64,000 bases of DNA, taken from positions 2,418,001 through 2,482,000 of the forward strand of contig OZ253953.1 of NCBI GenBank assembly GCA_965267335.1, in the 5' to 3' direction. The position numbers and the translations under genes were made by a program. Shown here one piece after another: positions 51,317 to 62,200 of the stretch. Within the stretch, counting starts at the first letter, position 1, and the number at the start of each line of letters is the position of its first letter. This DNA comes from G965267335 sp965267335 (lineage in GTDB: Bacteria > Bacteroidota > Bacteroidia > Cytophagales > JAAEPT01). The notes beneath the pieces were generated by a model. The model did no database searches. It saw only the letters and a program-made list of their open reading frames with translations, and had not been told where the DNA came from.

Positions 51317-53095
51317 ATGAAACGAAATTTCACAGCCCTCTTTTTTACACAATTCTTTGGTGTATTAAATGACAACTTGCTGAAGAGTTTATTATGCTTC
51401 ATGGCGGTTATTTGGAATGATGGTATGAACAATGAAACTGTTGTTTCCCTGGCTGCATCACTTCTGATCATTCCTTATCTCATTCTTTCTCCTTTGGCCG
51501 GGAGTCTGGCCTCAAGATTTGATAAAGTGAAAATATTAAGGGCCGCAAAATTTGCGGAACTTCCAATTATGTTGATTGCCAGTGTAGCATTTTTTACTCA
51601 ATCTATGTTGTTGGCCTATAGTTCTATTTTTCTTATGGGTGCACAGAGTGCTTTATACTCTCCAGCTAAATATGGTTTGGTCAAGGAATTAAGGTATGGA
51701 GAAGGTATTGCCTATGGTACGGGAATGATGGAAATGTTGTCCTTTACTGGAATACTACTGGGTACAACGGTTGCAGGGTTTATCGCGGAGATTGACCAGG
51801 GGGCACAAGTGGTAATATTCTTAAGTTTTATGTTTCTGGCCTTTCTAGGTTGGTTCTCCAGTAGAAAGGTGCCTTTGGTAGGAAAGAGTACTGAAATTTT
51901 AGTCAGGACCTCAGTGAATCCGATTAAATTCTTTTACAATACCTCAAAAGAAATTCGCAAAAAAAAGGGACTTGCCGGGGTCATATTAGGTGTTGGATTT
52001 TTCTGGATGATTGCTTCCATGATGCAGTTTAACCTTTTTATTTTCTGTAGTGAAAATATGGGGTTAGACTCTAGCGATACAGGGCTTGTCATTGCTTTCT
52101 TATCCATTGGTATAGGTCTGGGATGTTATATTGCAGGTAAAATTTTGGCTAGTAGAGTAGAGCCAGGGCTCTCTGTGATAGCCATATTGGGAATGGTACT
52201 TTGCTTTTATCTGGCAGGATATACAAACACCAGTAATGTAGGATATATTTCCATCTTCATGTGTGCAGCTTTTTGCAGTGGTCTTTACAAAGTGCCCTTA
52301 AACGCATGGTTTCAGCAAAGAATCAGTGATAACTTCCGGGGAAAGGCGCTGGCCTACCTAAATATGGTCGTATTCGTATTTGTTTTATTGACGGCAGCTG
52401 CATTTTATGTATTGAATAAAAACTTCGGAGCCGTGGCTGTGTTCAAGTTTTGTTTTTACTCCTGTTTGGTGTGTGCCATAATAATGTTAGTTAATATTCC
52501 GGTTTACACCTTGAGATTTATCTTCCTTGTTATTGCGAAGGTTCTTTATAAGATTCGCGTAAAAGGAAATAGTCACATTCCATTAAAAGGTGGAGCTATA
52601 ATGATTAGTAATCATATTTCTTTTTTGGATTCGTTTATATTGGTTTCTGCGGCTCCCAGAAATTTAAGGTTTGTGATGTATGATAAAATTTATTATCACT
52701 GGTCATTGCATTGGTTTTTCAAAAGGCTGAATATGATACCAATCAGTATGAATAATTCAAAAGAATCTTTAGCTGAATTCACAAGAAGATGTCAAACTGA
52801 AATCCAATCAGGGCATATCCTATGTATCTTTCCTGAGGGCAAGCTGAGTAGAAATGGCCAGCTCAATGAATTTAAAAAAGGAATTGAACACCTGGCACAT
52901 GGGGTTGATGTTCCGGTGATTCCGGTGAGAATGGATGGTGTTTTTGGCACTCCTTTGGTCTGGAATGAAAAAACGGGAAAGCTAAATGGATTTTGGCCGT
53001 GGCGATTACGAAAGAAAGTAATTGTTCAAGTAGGGGAACCTATTTTTGACAAACTGGAGGCACCGGAGTATAGGGAAGTAGTTATGGAATTATAG
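51317..53095 (+). CDS. MFS transporter fused to a PlsC-type acyltransferase
   Basis: 592 residues. The first ~410 residues form a major-facilitator permease of the LplT type (FTQFFGVLNDNLLKSL, AGSLASRF). The remainder is an acylglycerol-phosphate acyltransferase: H433-x4-D438 (NHISFLD), then FPEGKLSR with E507, and PVIPVRMDG. In proteobacteria LplT and Aas are separate proteins that import and re-acylate lysophospholipids; here permease and acyltransferase are joined, without the acyl-ACP synthetase domain. Acyl donor supply must therefore come from elsewhere. Convergent with the next gene. Confidence 0.9.
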   Translation: MKRNFTALFFTQFFGVLNDNLLKSLLCFMAVIWNDGMNNETVVSLAASLLIIPYLILSPLAGSLASRFDKVKILRAAKFAELPIMLIASVAFFTQSMLLAYSSIFLMGAQSALYSPAKYGLVKELRYGEGIAYGTGMMEMLSFTGILLGTTVAGFIAEIDQGAQVVIFLSFMFLAFLGWFSSRKVPLVGKSTEILVRTSVNPIKFFYNTSKEIRKKKGLAGVILGVGFFWMIASMMQFNLFIFCSENMGLDSSDTGLVIAFLSIGIGLGCYIAGKILASRVEPGLSVIAILGMVLCFYLAGYTNTSNVGYISIFMCAAFCSGLYKVPLNAWFQQRISDNFRGKALAYLNMVVFVFVLLTAAAFYVLNKNFGAVAVFKFCFYSCLVCAIIMLVNIPVYTLRFIFLVIAKVLYKIRVKGNSHIPLKGGAIMISNHISFLDSFILVSAAPRNLRFVMYDKIYYHWSLHWFFKRLNMIPISMNNSKESLAEFTRRCQTEIQSGHILCIFPEGKLSRNGQLNEFKKGIEHLAHGVDVPVIPVRMDGVFGTPLVWNEKTGKLNGFWPWRLRKKVIVQVGEPIFDKLEAPEYREVVMEL

Positions 53096-53101
53096 ATTCG
53101 G

Positions 53102-53866
53102 CTACCACAACTTTCTGTATTGGTTGGTTTCAATAAGAGATAGTATGATCCAGTAAATCGAAACAGCTGCAATACCAAAAGGGACGTAACTAAGGCCTGC
53201 TACGGCCGTTTTTGAGCTGATGACAAGAATATAAACAAGAATCATTGATGAGGTGAATGTGATCCTCTTAAAGATTTTGTATTTCTTTTGCTCTCCTTGG
53301 TAAGCTTTTATTTCGAGGAAATATTGTGGGCTCTCAAACTTTAAATCATTAGAAACCTCAAATAGGGTACGGAAGTCAAGGGCAGTAAGGATAAATAGCA
53401 ATGCCTCCCATATATGTCGGTCCTGTGAGAATTTGTAGTAAATGAGATAGGCTAGCATCAAAACAAGATATGCCATATACCCGAAGTAAACCTTCGTCCT
53501 GATGTGTTTGAACTCAAGAGTGATATACCCATGGTTCATTGCGTAACTGATAAGGAGTGGCATTGTGATCATTATGCTGAAAAGTATATAGTTGAGAAAG
53601 CCCGCGCCAAATCCATGAGGAACAAGAGCAAAAAGAAATATACCGGCAGCAGCAATGATTGAACACAGGATTATCGCGAAACGATTACCGGAGACAATCG
53701 ATTTCTTGGTGAGTAATGCTGTATTGTAAATGGAATTAGCTTGAAGCTCAGACAGTCCCTGATCTTTGAGTGAATCGACTATTTCCTGATTTCCACGTCC
53801 TTTCCTTAGCTTAAGGCGGACATTCTCGTAATGCTTATCAATTTCTATTTCATCAATAATGTCCAT
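53102..53866 (-). CDS. Hypothetical membrane protein
   Basis: 254 residues from ATG 53866. The first 60 residues are charged and helical (ENVRLKLRKGRGNQEIVDS, SELQANSIYNTAL), then about six hydrophobic segments. No enzyme motif is seen. It lies 44 nt downstream of the PqiA-like gene on the same strand, so both may be co-transcribed. Confidence 0.7.
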   Translation of the reverse strand: MDIIDEIEIDKHYENVRLKLRKGRGNQEIVDSLKDQGLSELQANSIYNTALLTKKSIVSGNRFAIILCSIIAAAGIFLFALVPHGFGAGFLNYILFSIMITMPLLISYAMNHGYITLEFKHIRTKVYFGYMAYLVLMLAYLIYYKFSQDRHIWEALLFILTALDFRTLFEVSNDLKFESPQYFLEIKAYQGEQKKYKIFKRITFTSSMILVYILVISSKTAVAGLSYVPFGIAAVSIYWIILSLIETNQYRKLW

Positions 53867-53910
53867 CACTGCCAATATACTGATAATATCAGTAAATCGC
53901 TTGACTTTAT

Positions 53911-54882
53911 TTATTCGGAATCACTTGCTACTAGCCTGTGCTTGTTTTTTAGAAAGTAACTGGATATGATGGATAGTAAGCAATAGGCTAGAAAGAAATA
54001 CAAGCCCACTAGCAGGGTGCTTGAAGTGACCCCAGGGCTTAAGCTATTGAAAGAAAGATAACCCATATAGACGGCTACCAATAACACATCGAGCATGGAC
54101 CACTTGGCAAGTTTGTTTATAATGAAATAGACAATTTTGTTATTTAAGGAAGCTCTGCCGAATAGGGCTAGTAGTGATAAGGATATTTTCATTATCGGAA
54201 CCACTATGCTAAAGAGCAGCACAACTATGCCAATAGAATAATTTCCATGACTGAAGAGTGTGCTTACCAGTGACATGAGAGATTTATTTTCATACATAAA
54301 GTATATATCACCTTCGAAGGTTTTCTGAAACTCTATATACACCAGGTCAAGGGGTTCTTTGGGCAGGGTGAAATCGGTGATAAACGCCTCAAATTCCATC
54401 ATAGGAACAAATATGCCTATGGCAAGGCCAACTGAGGCCAGTATTAACAAACTATAAGCCAATGCTTTTTTAGAAATAGGTGATTTAATATAGAGTAGGA
54501 ACGAGATTAAGAAGTAAGCTAATCCTGTGCCTCCAGCAAAGTATGAAAGTTTTACCGCTTGACTATATTTGTCTTGAGCATCAAGAAAGACCTTTTCAGC
54601 CTTTTCCTTTCTGTCAGCCCAATTCATGCCATCAAGTAATTCTTTTTTTAGTTTATTAAAGCCCTTAATCAATAAGCTCTCATCTTCTCCGGAAAGCTTT
54701 AGGCCATTACTCCACTCTGATTTACTGCCCAATCTCTCCTTAAAGAACAGCACTTTCAAGTAATCGTTTTTAGCTTCTCTGTATTCATTTGCGTACTGAT
54801 ATATTTTTGTGCCCAAGTAACCTGAGGTAAGTAAAAAGAGAAGTGAAAGAGCAATGGCCGGAAAAATTGATTTGATTTTCAT
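53911..54882 (-). CDS. Paraquat-inducible protein A (PqiA)-like membrane protein
   Basis: 323 residues. The first hydrophobic helix (IALSLLFLLTSGYLG) is followed by an extracytoplasmic domain of ~90 residues with many charges; then several helices, including LAKWSMLDVLLVAVYMGYL, the conserved PqiA segment. PqiA acts with MCE proteins in envelope lipid transport in E. coli; no MCE or PqiB gene is next to it here. Confidence 0.75.
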   Translation of the reverse strand: MKIKSIFPAIALSLLFLLTSGYLGTKIYQYANEYREAKNDYLKVLFFKERLGSKSEWSNGLKLSGEDESLLIKGFNKLKKELLDGMNWADRKEKAEKVFLDAQDKYSQAVKLSYFAGGTGLAYFLISFLLYIKSPISKKALAYSLLILASVGLAIGIFVPMMEFEAFITDFTLPKEPLDLVYIEFQKTFEGDIYFMYENKSLMSLVSTLFSHGNYSIGIVVLLFSIVVPIMKISLSLLALFGRASLNNKIVYFIINKLAKWSMLDVLLVAVYMGYLSFNSLSPGVTSSTLLVGLYFFLAYCLLSIISSYFLKNKHRLVASDSE

Positions 54883-55223
54883 GTGAAGGAGTTTGTTTAA
54901 TTCTAAACGAAGCTTATAAGCTTACAGTACCTTTTTCTGTCTAATATTTATGATGTCATAAGGTTAAGGAACCTTTGAAAGTTACAAAATCCTTTGAGTA
55001 TCGTCATCTTTAGAACCACTTCATGAATAATTGGAAAACGGACCTCAATTGTTTTCTAAAGTAATTCTTTCCTTAAAAACTGGCTTTAAGCCCGTTATTC
55101 TAAAAAGATATGGTTGTTTAAGTGTATTGCTGTTGTATTAAAATGATGTTTTTTAGGACTTTATTGAGGTGTAAATAGCGTAAATTCCTTCTTGTTCTTC
55201 CGTGAAATTGTTTTCGTGTAATT
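54883..55223. other. Intergenic region between divergent genes
   Basis: 341 bp of AT-rich DNA between the PqiA-like and lectin-repeat genes. I see no exact TAnnTTTG box in the orientation of either gene, no small gene and no strong hairpin. Both promoters must lie here. Confidence 0.5.
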
Positions 55224-58200
55224 ATGAAAACCACGAAAATAAAATATCGCTTGAAGTTAATGACAAAAGGGATATTCACTATAGTATTAATTCTGTGGGG
55301 GCGAGGCTTATCGGCCCAGTATCAGACTTACGATCGCGCTACTGATTTAGGTAATAATACCTTTCAGTTAACTCCTGATTCTGCTAACATGGCTGGTTCG
55401 GTTTGGAATCAGGTGGCACAAAATCTTAACTACCCTTTTTCTGTATCTGGTCAAATGTTTTTGGGAGAAAGCGATGATGCGGCAGACGGTATTGTTTTTG
55501 TAATGCAGAATGAGTGTGTTAGCGGAGGAACAGTAGGTGGAGGAATTGGATACAATGGATTAAGTGGGGCATCACTTGGAGTAGAATTTGATACCTGGGA
55601 GAACGTGGCTAGTGGCGGAGATCAGGATAATAATGACCCTCCGTATGATCATATCGGTATTCAGGCCTTTGGTAATGTCAAGCATCAGGCTACTGGTGAT
55701 AGTGTGCTTTTTCTGCCAGAACCACTGCGTACGGACTCCTCAAATGTAGAAGATAGCACATGGCACGACTATGAAATAAACTGGGACCCAACCAGTAATA
55801 CACTTGATGTCTACTTTGAAGGCGTGCTTCGGGCAAGCATGACCAGGGATATTATCAATGATATCTTTGGTGGTGATAGTGTGATTTATTTTGGGTTTAC
55901 CTCATCCACTGGTGGTTTCTGGGGAACCAATTCGGTGCAAATAGACCCCATTCCGGTCAGTGGTGCGGAAGATCAATACATCTGTGTAGGTGATACTGCC
56001 ATTGTTGATTTTATCAATAATACCGGAGGACTTGAGCTTATTTCTATTGGTAAGCCAATTGAGGCTTCAAGCTATGAAGGCGCAGTTAATCCTCATGAAG
56101 CTAACGATGGTAATCCTGGTACCCGATGGGCTAGTCAATGGGGTAATGATCCTGAATGGATCACTATTGACTTGCTCGATCAATATGAACTCGATAGTAT
56201 TTCCATTAGATGGGAAGCGGCAGCAGCGACAGATTATGAGATACAGGTATCTGCAGACAGCTCAACCTGGGTTACTGCTGTTACGGTTAATGACGGTGTG
56301 AGTAATGATGTAAGAGGATTCGGATTATCAGGTTTTTATCGATATGTGAGGGTTTATGGTACTGCAAGAACATTGGCAGCATATGGTTATTCGATCTGGG
56401 AGATTGAAGTCTACGGTGTTGCTCAAATTGAATGGACTTCGAGTCCATATCTGCAGTTTCAGGGGAGCGACAGAATTGCATTTTTTCCTCCGGTTAGTAC
56501 AGCCTTCCAGGTTAAAATTCCGGATAAATGTAATGGACCAAGTATATTAGACTTTTGGGTATATGTAGATACGATCTCACTTGCTGCTCAAAATCAGACG
56601 ATTTGTGATGGTGATAGCGCTCTTTTAACAGTCACTCCTGTAGGTAATTATGGTGAGGTTAATTATGTCTGGGATAATGGAATAGGGCCTGGAGACAGTA
56701 TTTTTGTCAGCCCGGGAGGAACGACAACCTATGAGGTAATAGGGGTGGATTCACTTGGCTGTTCTGATACAACAAACTTGGATGTCACTGTCAACCCCGT
56801 ACCCGTTGTGACCACTAGTGATGATACCACAATGTGCCGTGGAGGGAGTTATACAATTTCTGCGACAGGTGGAGGGACCTACAATTGGAATCAAGGGCTG
56901 GGTGCCGGAGCAAGTCATATTGTGGCACCTTCAGATTCGACAACCTACACCGTTACTGTAACAACTGCAGGATGCTCAACGAGAGATAGTGTTCAGGTCA
57001 ACGTCAATCCTTTGCCGATGGCGGATGCAGGTGCTGATGACAGTTTTTGTGGCGGTCAGGATAGCGTAACGATAACGGCCTCAGGAGGGGATAGTTATTT
57101 TTGGAATAATGGGCTTGGAGCAGGAGCGAGTCATACTGTGTCGCCTGCCTCAAATACAACATACACTGTTCAAGTGACCGATGTCAATGGCTGTACCGAT
57201 AGTGATGATATCGTAATTACAGTCAATCCGTTACCAGTTGCGGATGCTGGTGCTAATGATAGCATTTGTGTCGGACAAGGAAGCGTAACACTAACAGCAT
57301 CAGGTGGGAGTAATTATTTCTGGGATAATGGGCTAGGGGCTGGAGCCAGTCATATCGTTTCCCCTGCCTTAAATACAACATATACTGTTCAAGTGACCGA
57401 TGTGAATGGCTGTACGGATAGTGATGATGTAGTAATCACAGTTAATCCGTTACCAGTTGCAGATGCTGGTGCTAATGATAGCATTTGTGTCGGACAAGGA
57501 AGCGTAACACTAACAGCATCAGGTGGGAATAATTATTTCTGGGATAACGGGCTAGGGGCTGGAGCCAGTCATATCGTTTCCCCTGCCTCAAATACAACAT
57601 ATACTGTGTTGGTGACAGACGCAAATGGCTGTACCGATAGTGATAGTGTTGTGATAACTGTCAATCCATTACCGGTTGCAGATGCCGGGGAGGATGTGAC
57701 GATCTGTATCACGGGAAGCACTGTGCTCAATGCTTCGGGAGCGGACTCTTATAACTGGGACAATGGATTAGGAGGAGGGGCTTCTCATTCCGTATCTCCG
57801 ACAAGCACTACAACATACACGGTGACAGCTGCAGATATAAATGGTTGTATTGATACAGATGATGTCATAGTGACTGTTATTACATCACTTCCGGTGGATG
57901 CAGGCACTGATCAGGAAATCTGTTTAGGGGATAGTATAAGCTTATTGGCTACCGGGGCAGTAAATTATACCTGGGATAACGGACTTGGGGTGGGGGATGC
58001 TCATACAGTTGCCCCTACAACAACAACTAGCTATGTTGTGACAGGTGATGATGGAAATGGATGTAGTGAAACGGATGATATTGTAGTTACAGTAAATAAT
58101 CTGCCAGTTGCTAATGCCGGAGCAGACGATAGTTTCTGTGACGGTCAGGGTAGTGTGACGATAACTGCTTCGGGTGGAATTACCTATAACTGGGATAATG

Positions 58201-58814
58201 CATTAGGAGGTGGTCCCTCTCATACTGTAGCTCCATCAAGTACTACCACATACACGGTAACCGTTACTGATGTTAATGGTTGTGAAGACACTGATGATGT
58301 GCTGATTTCTGTTTTACCATTACCAGACGTAAATGCAGGACAAGATCAGGTGATCTGTGAGGGTGATCAGACAACTTTAACAGCCACAGGAGCCATATCC
58401 TACACTTGGAATAGTTTGGGAAATGGAAGTAATCAGGTCGTACAACCCGAAATAGAAGAAACTTATATTGTAACGGGAACAGATATTAATGGGTGTACGA
58501 ATTCTGATGATGTAATTGTAAGCACTCAGAAGTGTACCTGCCCATTGTTTATTCCCAACGCAATCTCACCAAATAACGATGCAGCAAATGACGAGTGGAT
58601 CATTGAAGGAATTGATTGTTTTGATCTTAAAAATGTACGGGTATATAACAGATATGGAGGATTGGTTTATGAATCTTCCAACTATCAAACTCCTTGGAAC
58701 GGAAAGAGAAATGGTGAACCCATGCCCGTAGCTGTATACTATTACGTTGTTGAGGTAGGTTTATTGGGAGAGCAACCAACAGCATTTACAGGAACATTAA
58801 CTATCATGAGGTGA
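55224..58814 (+). CDS. Large secreted lectin/discoidin protein with Ig-like repeats, T9SS type B
   Basis: 1196 residues. Signal peptide (MTKGIFTIVLILWGRGLSAQ region). Residues about 32-235 form an L-type lectin domain (DGIVFVMQN, LGVEFDTWEN, DHIGIQA). Then an F5/8 type C (discoidin) domain (about 275-395; NDGNPGTRWASQWG, YGYSIWEIEVYG). Nine Ig/PKD-like repeats follow, each with an x-IC-x-G start and NGC near the end, ~73 residues. The end is a CHU_C gliding-type T9SS type B sorting domain: PNAISPNNDAAND, VYNRYGGLVYES and the WNGKRNGEP segment. It should bind sugars at the cell surface and perhaps aid adhesion or gliding. Confidence 0.93.
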   Translation: MKTTKIKYRLKLMTKGIFTIVLILWGRGLSAQYQTYDRATDLGNNTFQLTPDSANMAGSVWNQVAQNLNYPFSVSGQMFLGESDDAADGIVFVMQNECVSGGTVGGGIGYNGLSGASLGVEFDTWENVASGGDQDNNDPPYDHIGIQAFGNVKHQATGDSVLFLPEPLRTDSSNVEDSTWHDYEINWDPTSNTLDVYFEGVLRASMTRDIINDIFGGDSVIYFGFTSSTGGFWGTNSVQIDPIPVSGAEDQYICVGDTAIVDFINNTGGLELISIGKPIEASSYEGAVNPHEANDGNPGTRWASQWGNDPEWITIDLLDQYELDSISIRWEAAAATDYEIQVSADSSTWVTAVTVNDGVSNDVRGFGLSGFYRYVRVYGTARTLAAYGYSIWEIEVYGVAQIEWTSSPYLQFQGSDRIAFFPPVSTAFQVKIPDKCNGPSILDFWVYVDTISLAAQNQTICDGDSALLTVTPVGNYGEVNYVWDNGIGPGDSIFVSPGGTTTYEVIGVDSLGCSDTTNLDVTVNPVPVVTTSDDTTMCRGGSYTISATGGGTYNWNQGLGAGASHIVAPSDSTTYTVTVTTAGCSTRDSVQVNVNPLPMADAGADDSFCGGQDSVTITASGGDSYFWNNGLGAGASHTVSPASNTTYTVQVTDVNGCTDSDDIVITVNPLPVADAGANDSICVGQGSVTLTASGGSNYFWDNGLGAGASHIVSPALNTTYTVQVTDVNGCTDSDDVVITVNPLPVADAGANDSICVGQGSVTLTASGGNNYFWDNGLGAGASHIVSPASNTTYTVLVTDANGCTDSDSVVITVNPLPVADAGEDVTICITGSTVLNASGADSYNWDNGLGGGASHSVSPTSTTTYTVTAADINGCIDTDDVIVTVITSLPVDAGTDQEICLGDSISLLATGAVNYTWDNGLGVGDAHTVAPTTTTSYVVTGDDGNGCSETDDIVVTVNNLPVANAGADDSFCDGQGSVTITASGGITYNWDNALGGGPSHTVAPSSTTTYTVTVTDVNGCEDTDDVLISVLPLPDVNAGQDQVICEGDQTTLTATGAISYTWNSLGNGSNQVVQPEIEETYIVTGTDINGCTNSDDVIVSTQKCTCPLFIPNAISPNNDAANDEWIIEGIDCFDLKNVRVYNRYGGLVYESSNYQTPWNGKRNGEPMPVAVYYYVVEVGLLGEQPTAFTGTLTIMR
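57231..57668 (+). repeat. Recent tandem duplication of a 219-bp Ig-like repeat
   Basis: Two adjacent units of 219 bp (73 codons), 57231-57449 and 57450-57668, are almost identical over their first ~150 bases (both encode NDSICVGQGSVTLTASGG), then diverge. This indicates duplication or gene conversion within the repeat array. Confidence 0.85.
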
Positions 58815-59262
58815 GCGCTGATGAAGTTTACACTTTTATGTTAAGTTCAATATTAGTGGGGATTTATCAGTGTCAGTGCCCCGCTTAACTTCTTGAAAAC
58901 AATTAAAAGTTTAGCAGTGAATTTGTTAATTGCATTGAGCTTTACTTTTATAGATGTAATTCGTCTGATTTCAAAAACAATGGGGTGGTCAAAGCCGTTT
59001 TCATACAATACTATTACGAATAAAAAGTCGATAATGACTTTGTTTTTAAGAAGTATTAAAAATGCAAATTGAACAATTAATTTACATGAATCCATGGTGA
59101 TTAGGGCTGATTTGTTTTTTTTGGCGTTTGTTTTGTAAACGCATACGAACTCAAGAGATTTAGAATCAAAAAGTGATAAAAAGGACCAAAAATTACATGC
59201 CAGTTAGTATGATTTAAAGTTACTGTTGTACTTTATTAATGATGAGATAACCACGAAAACGA
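58815..59262. other. Intergenic region, no convincing gene
   Basis: 448 bp of AT-rich DNA. An 80-codon minus-strand open frame at 58853-59095 has no family signature, an AT-driven composition and no ribosome site, so I do not call it. A small GCGTTT/AAACGC hairpin lies at 59125-59143 without a T-run behind it. The promoter of the beta-helix gene must be here. Confidence 0.5.
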
Positions 59263-62200
59263 GTGAGAAAATTACCAGTTATACTGATCCTTTTATTTAC
59301 ACTTTGTTGTAAATCAGCTTTCACACTTACATATGTTGTGGATACTAATGGTGATGCGGATGACGGTTTGGCATATACCGCTAGTGATGGGACCAATACT
59401 TTGAAAAAATGTATTAGACTAGCAAATGCCAATGCTGGTGCAGATATAATTAATTTTAACCTGCCTGGGTCTACAGTAATTGCAAATTCCGCTTGTGGTG
59501 GTGGCTGGTGGTATTCTATAACAGATCAGTTGACTATTGATGGTTACACTCAAGCAGGCGCAGCAGCCGGGGCTCCCGTGGTTGAACTGAGTGGTGGTGC
59601 GATGGGGTGTTGGGCAACCTTAAGCTTGGAAGCTGGCTCCTCAGGCTCCGTAATTCGTGGTCTCATAATACACGGAACAAATCTGGGTATTCGAATTGAT
59701 GCGGCTTCAACCGGAAATACTATATCAGGAAATTGGATTGGTGTAGATAATACTGGAAATGCGATTGCAGCTAATCCGATTACCGAGCATGGTATACGGG
59801 TAGAAAGCTCTAATAATAACCTCATCGGAGGAACAGGAGGAACAATTGACAGAAATGTCATTGCTGGTTGCAATTGGCAGGCTGTTCGTGTAGAGGGAAC
59901 CTCATCAGGAAATGAAATCAATGGTAACTATATCGGGATTAGTAATTCAGGTACAGTGGACCTTGGATGTGGTCAAATGGGCCTGTTTTTTAGCAATTGT
60001 ACCAACTGTGTGGTTGGAGGAGGTGCAGCCAATGAAGGCAACGTAATATCAGGAAACGGCCAGGAAGGGATTTATATGGAAAACTGTGACAATTTTACGA
60101 TTAAGGGCAATATTATTGGTTTAGGCGCTGATACTAATACTGCGATTGCAAATAGCAATAGTGGAATCAGTATTACCAATGCCTCTGATATAGGGGAAAT
60201 AGGAGGATCAGGTGCAGCCGAACGGAATTACATCTCATCAAACGGTGATAATGGTGTCCGTTTGGATAATTCTGATAACATCACGATACAAGGAAATTAT
60301 ATTGGTGTTGCATCAGATGGTGCCACTGATCGTGGCAATACGAACTCTGGTATTTATGGAGTGAATGTAGAGTTTTTGGAAATCGGAGGGGCGGTGGCAG
60401 GTGAGGGAAATCTTATATCCGGGAATGGTCCTGGAATTACGATTAATGGAGCTACCTCTAACGCAGCAACCATTAGAGGGAATATAATTGGCCTCGCGGC
60501 CGATACAGCCACACAGTTAATTAATGGTGGAAACGGGATATCCTTAACTTTTGCAGATAATAGTCAAATTGGAGGTACGACCGTGGAAGAAAGGAATTAC
60601 ATCAGTAGAAATTCTTTCAACGGAATATTGTTATCTCAAAGCGATGGTACGACCATATTGGGCAATTATATAGGAGTTGATGGTACGGGGTTGGTTGATA
60701 TGGGGAATGGTGGAAATGGGATCAGGGTTGTAACTTCTGTAGGTGTTACGATTGGAGGTACAACTTATGCAAGTAGAAACATAATAAGTGGCAATTCAGA
60801 CAATGGGATCGCACTTGACGGAGCGAGCACAGGAGCAATTATTAAGGCCAATATAATTGGATTAGGTGGTGATGGTGCTACAGTTGTCAATAATGACAAT
60901 CATGGTATCTATATTCTGGGGACAAGTGATAATGCCACAATTGGAGGCCCAACTACCCCGGAGAGGAACTTTATTTCTGGAAATGGACAGTTTACGGTAG
61001 GAGTTGACCCGGACAATGGTATAATCGGAGATGCCATAAGAGCTACTGGTCCCGGAGGACATACCATCCAAAATAATTATCTCGGCACTGACACGACAGG
61101 TACAATAGGAGCCGGTAATCACTGGGCTGGAATCTCACTGAACAGTTCAGACAATAATGATATTCTGGATAATCTAATTTCAGACAACCGTAATGAGGGT
61201 ATCTGGATTGACAATTCTGATAACAATGAAATCTACCGGAATACAATCGGTGTGGGGACTGATGGTAGTAACCTAGGAAATTGGGATTATGGAGTTATTA
61301 TTTTTGGAACTTCACAATCAAATATCATTGGAGGTAGTGCCGCTAATGCCAACACGATTGCTTATACAAGAGGAGAGAGGCCTACGGATGGAGATGGTGT
61401 TACGATAGGTGGAACCGCTGGAGATTTTAATGAAGTTACTTTTAATAGTATTTATTGTAACCTTGGAGAGGGGATTGTACGGGATGGAACCTCTAATGAA
61501 AATGTGGCTGTTCCTGTTATTTCAGCGTCTAACCCCAACGACATCAATGGCACGGGAGACAATGGACACACAATACATATATACCGTAATACAACCACTG
61601 GAAGTAATTGTAACTGTGAGGGAGAAATCTATGTAGGGACTACAACCGTAGCTGGAGGGGTGTGGTCATTTACTCACAATTTAGGCTTGAGCGCTGCTGA
61701 AGCTCAATCCGTCTCTGCTACACAAACGACTACCAATAATAGTACTTCAGCATTTGCGGCCTGTTCTGCACCTATGCCGGTGAACTATGGAAGTATAAAG
61801 CTTGTTGAAGAAAGTGAGGGACTGAGCTTGACCTGGATTACAGCTCAAGAAATTAACAATTCCCACTTTATTATTCAGGTAAGCAAGGATGGCTACAATT
61901 TCATCGATATTGGTGTTGTTCAGGGCATGGGGAATAGTAATCAGCCACTTTTCTACTCATTTCTTATTGATGAGCAATACATCGAGACAGCCTTATATAT
62001 AAGAATCGAACAAGTTGACTTTGATGGAACAGCACATATAAGTCCGATGCTAGTTCATAATCACAAGAGCAGTTCCAATATGACTATCGCAGGTAATACT
62101 ATACATATTGGTTTGGAGGACCCGGCTGCTGAACTATCAATATTATCTCTCGAAGGAAAGAGCCTGCAAACCCATTATATGGAGGGGAAAGGTTATTATT

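Noticed and set aside
58853..59095. Minus-strand 80-codon open frame
   Set aside because: AT-rich, no family signature, no promoter box or ribosome site, in an otherwise empty gap.
59125..59143. GCGTTT/AAACGC hairpin as terminator
   Set aside because: The T-run lies before the hairpin, not after it, on the plus strand, and no gene ends there.
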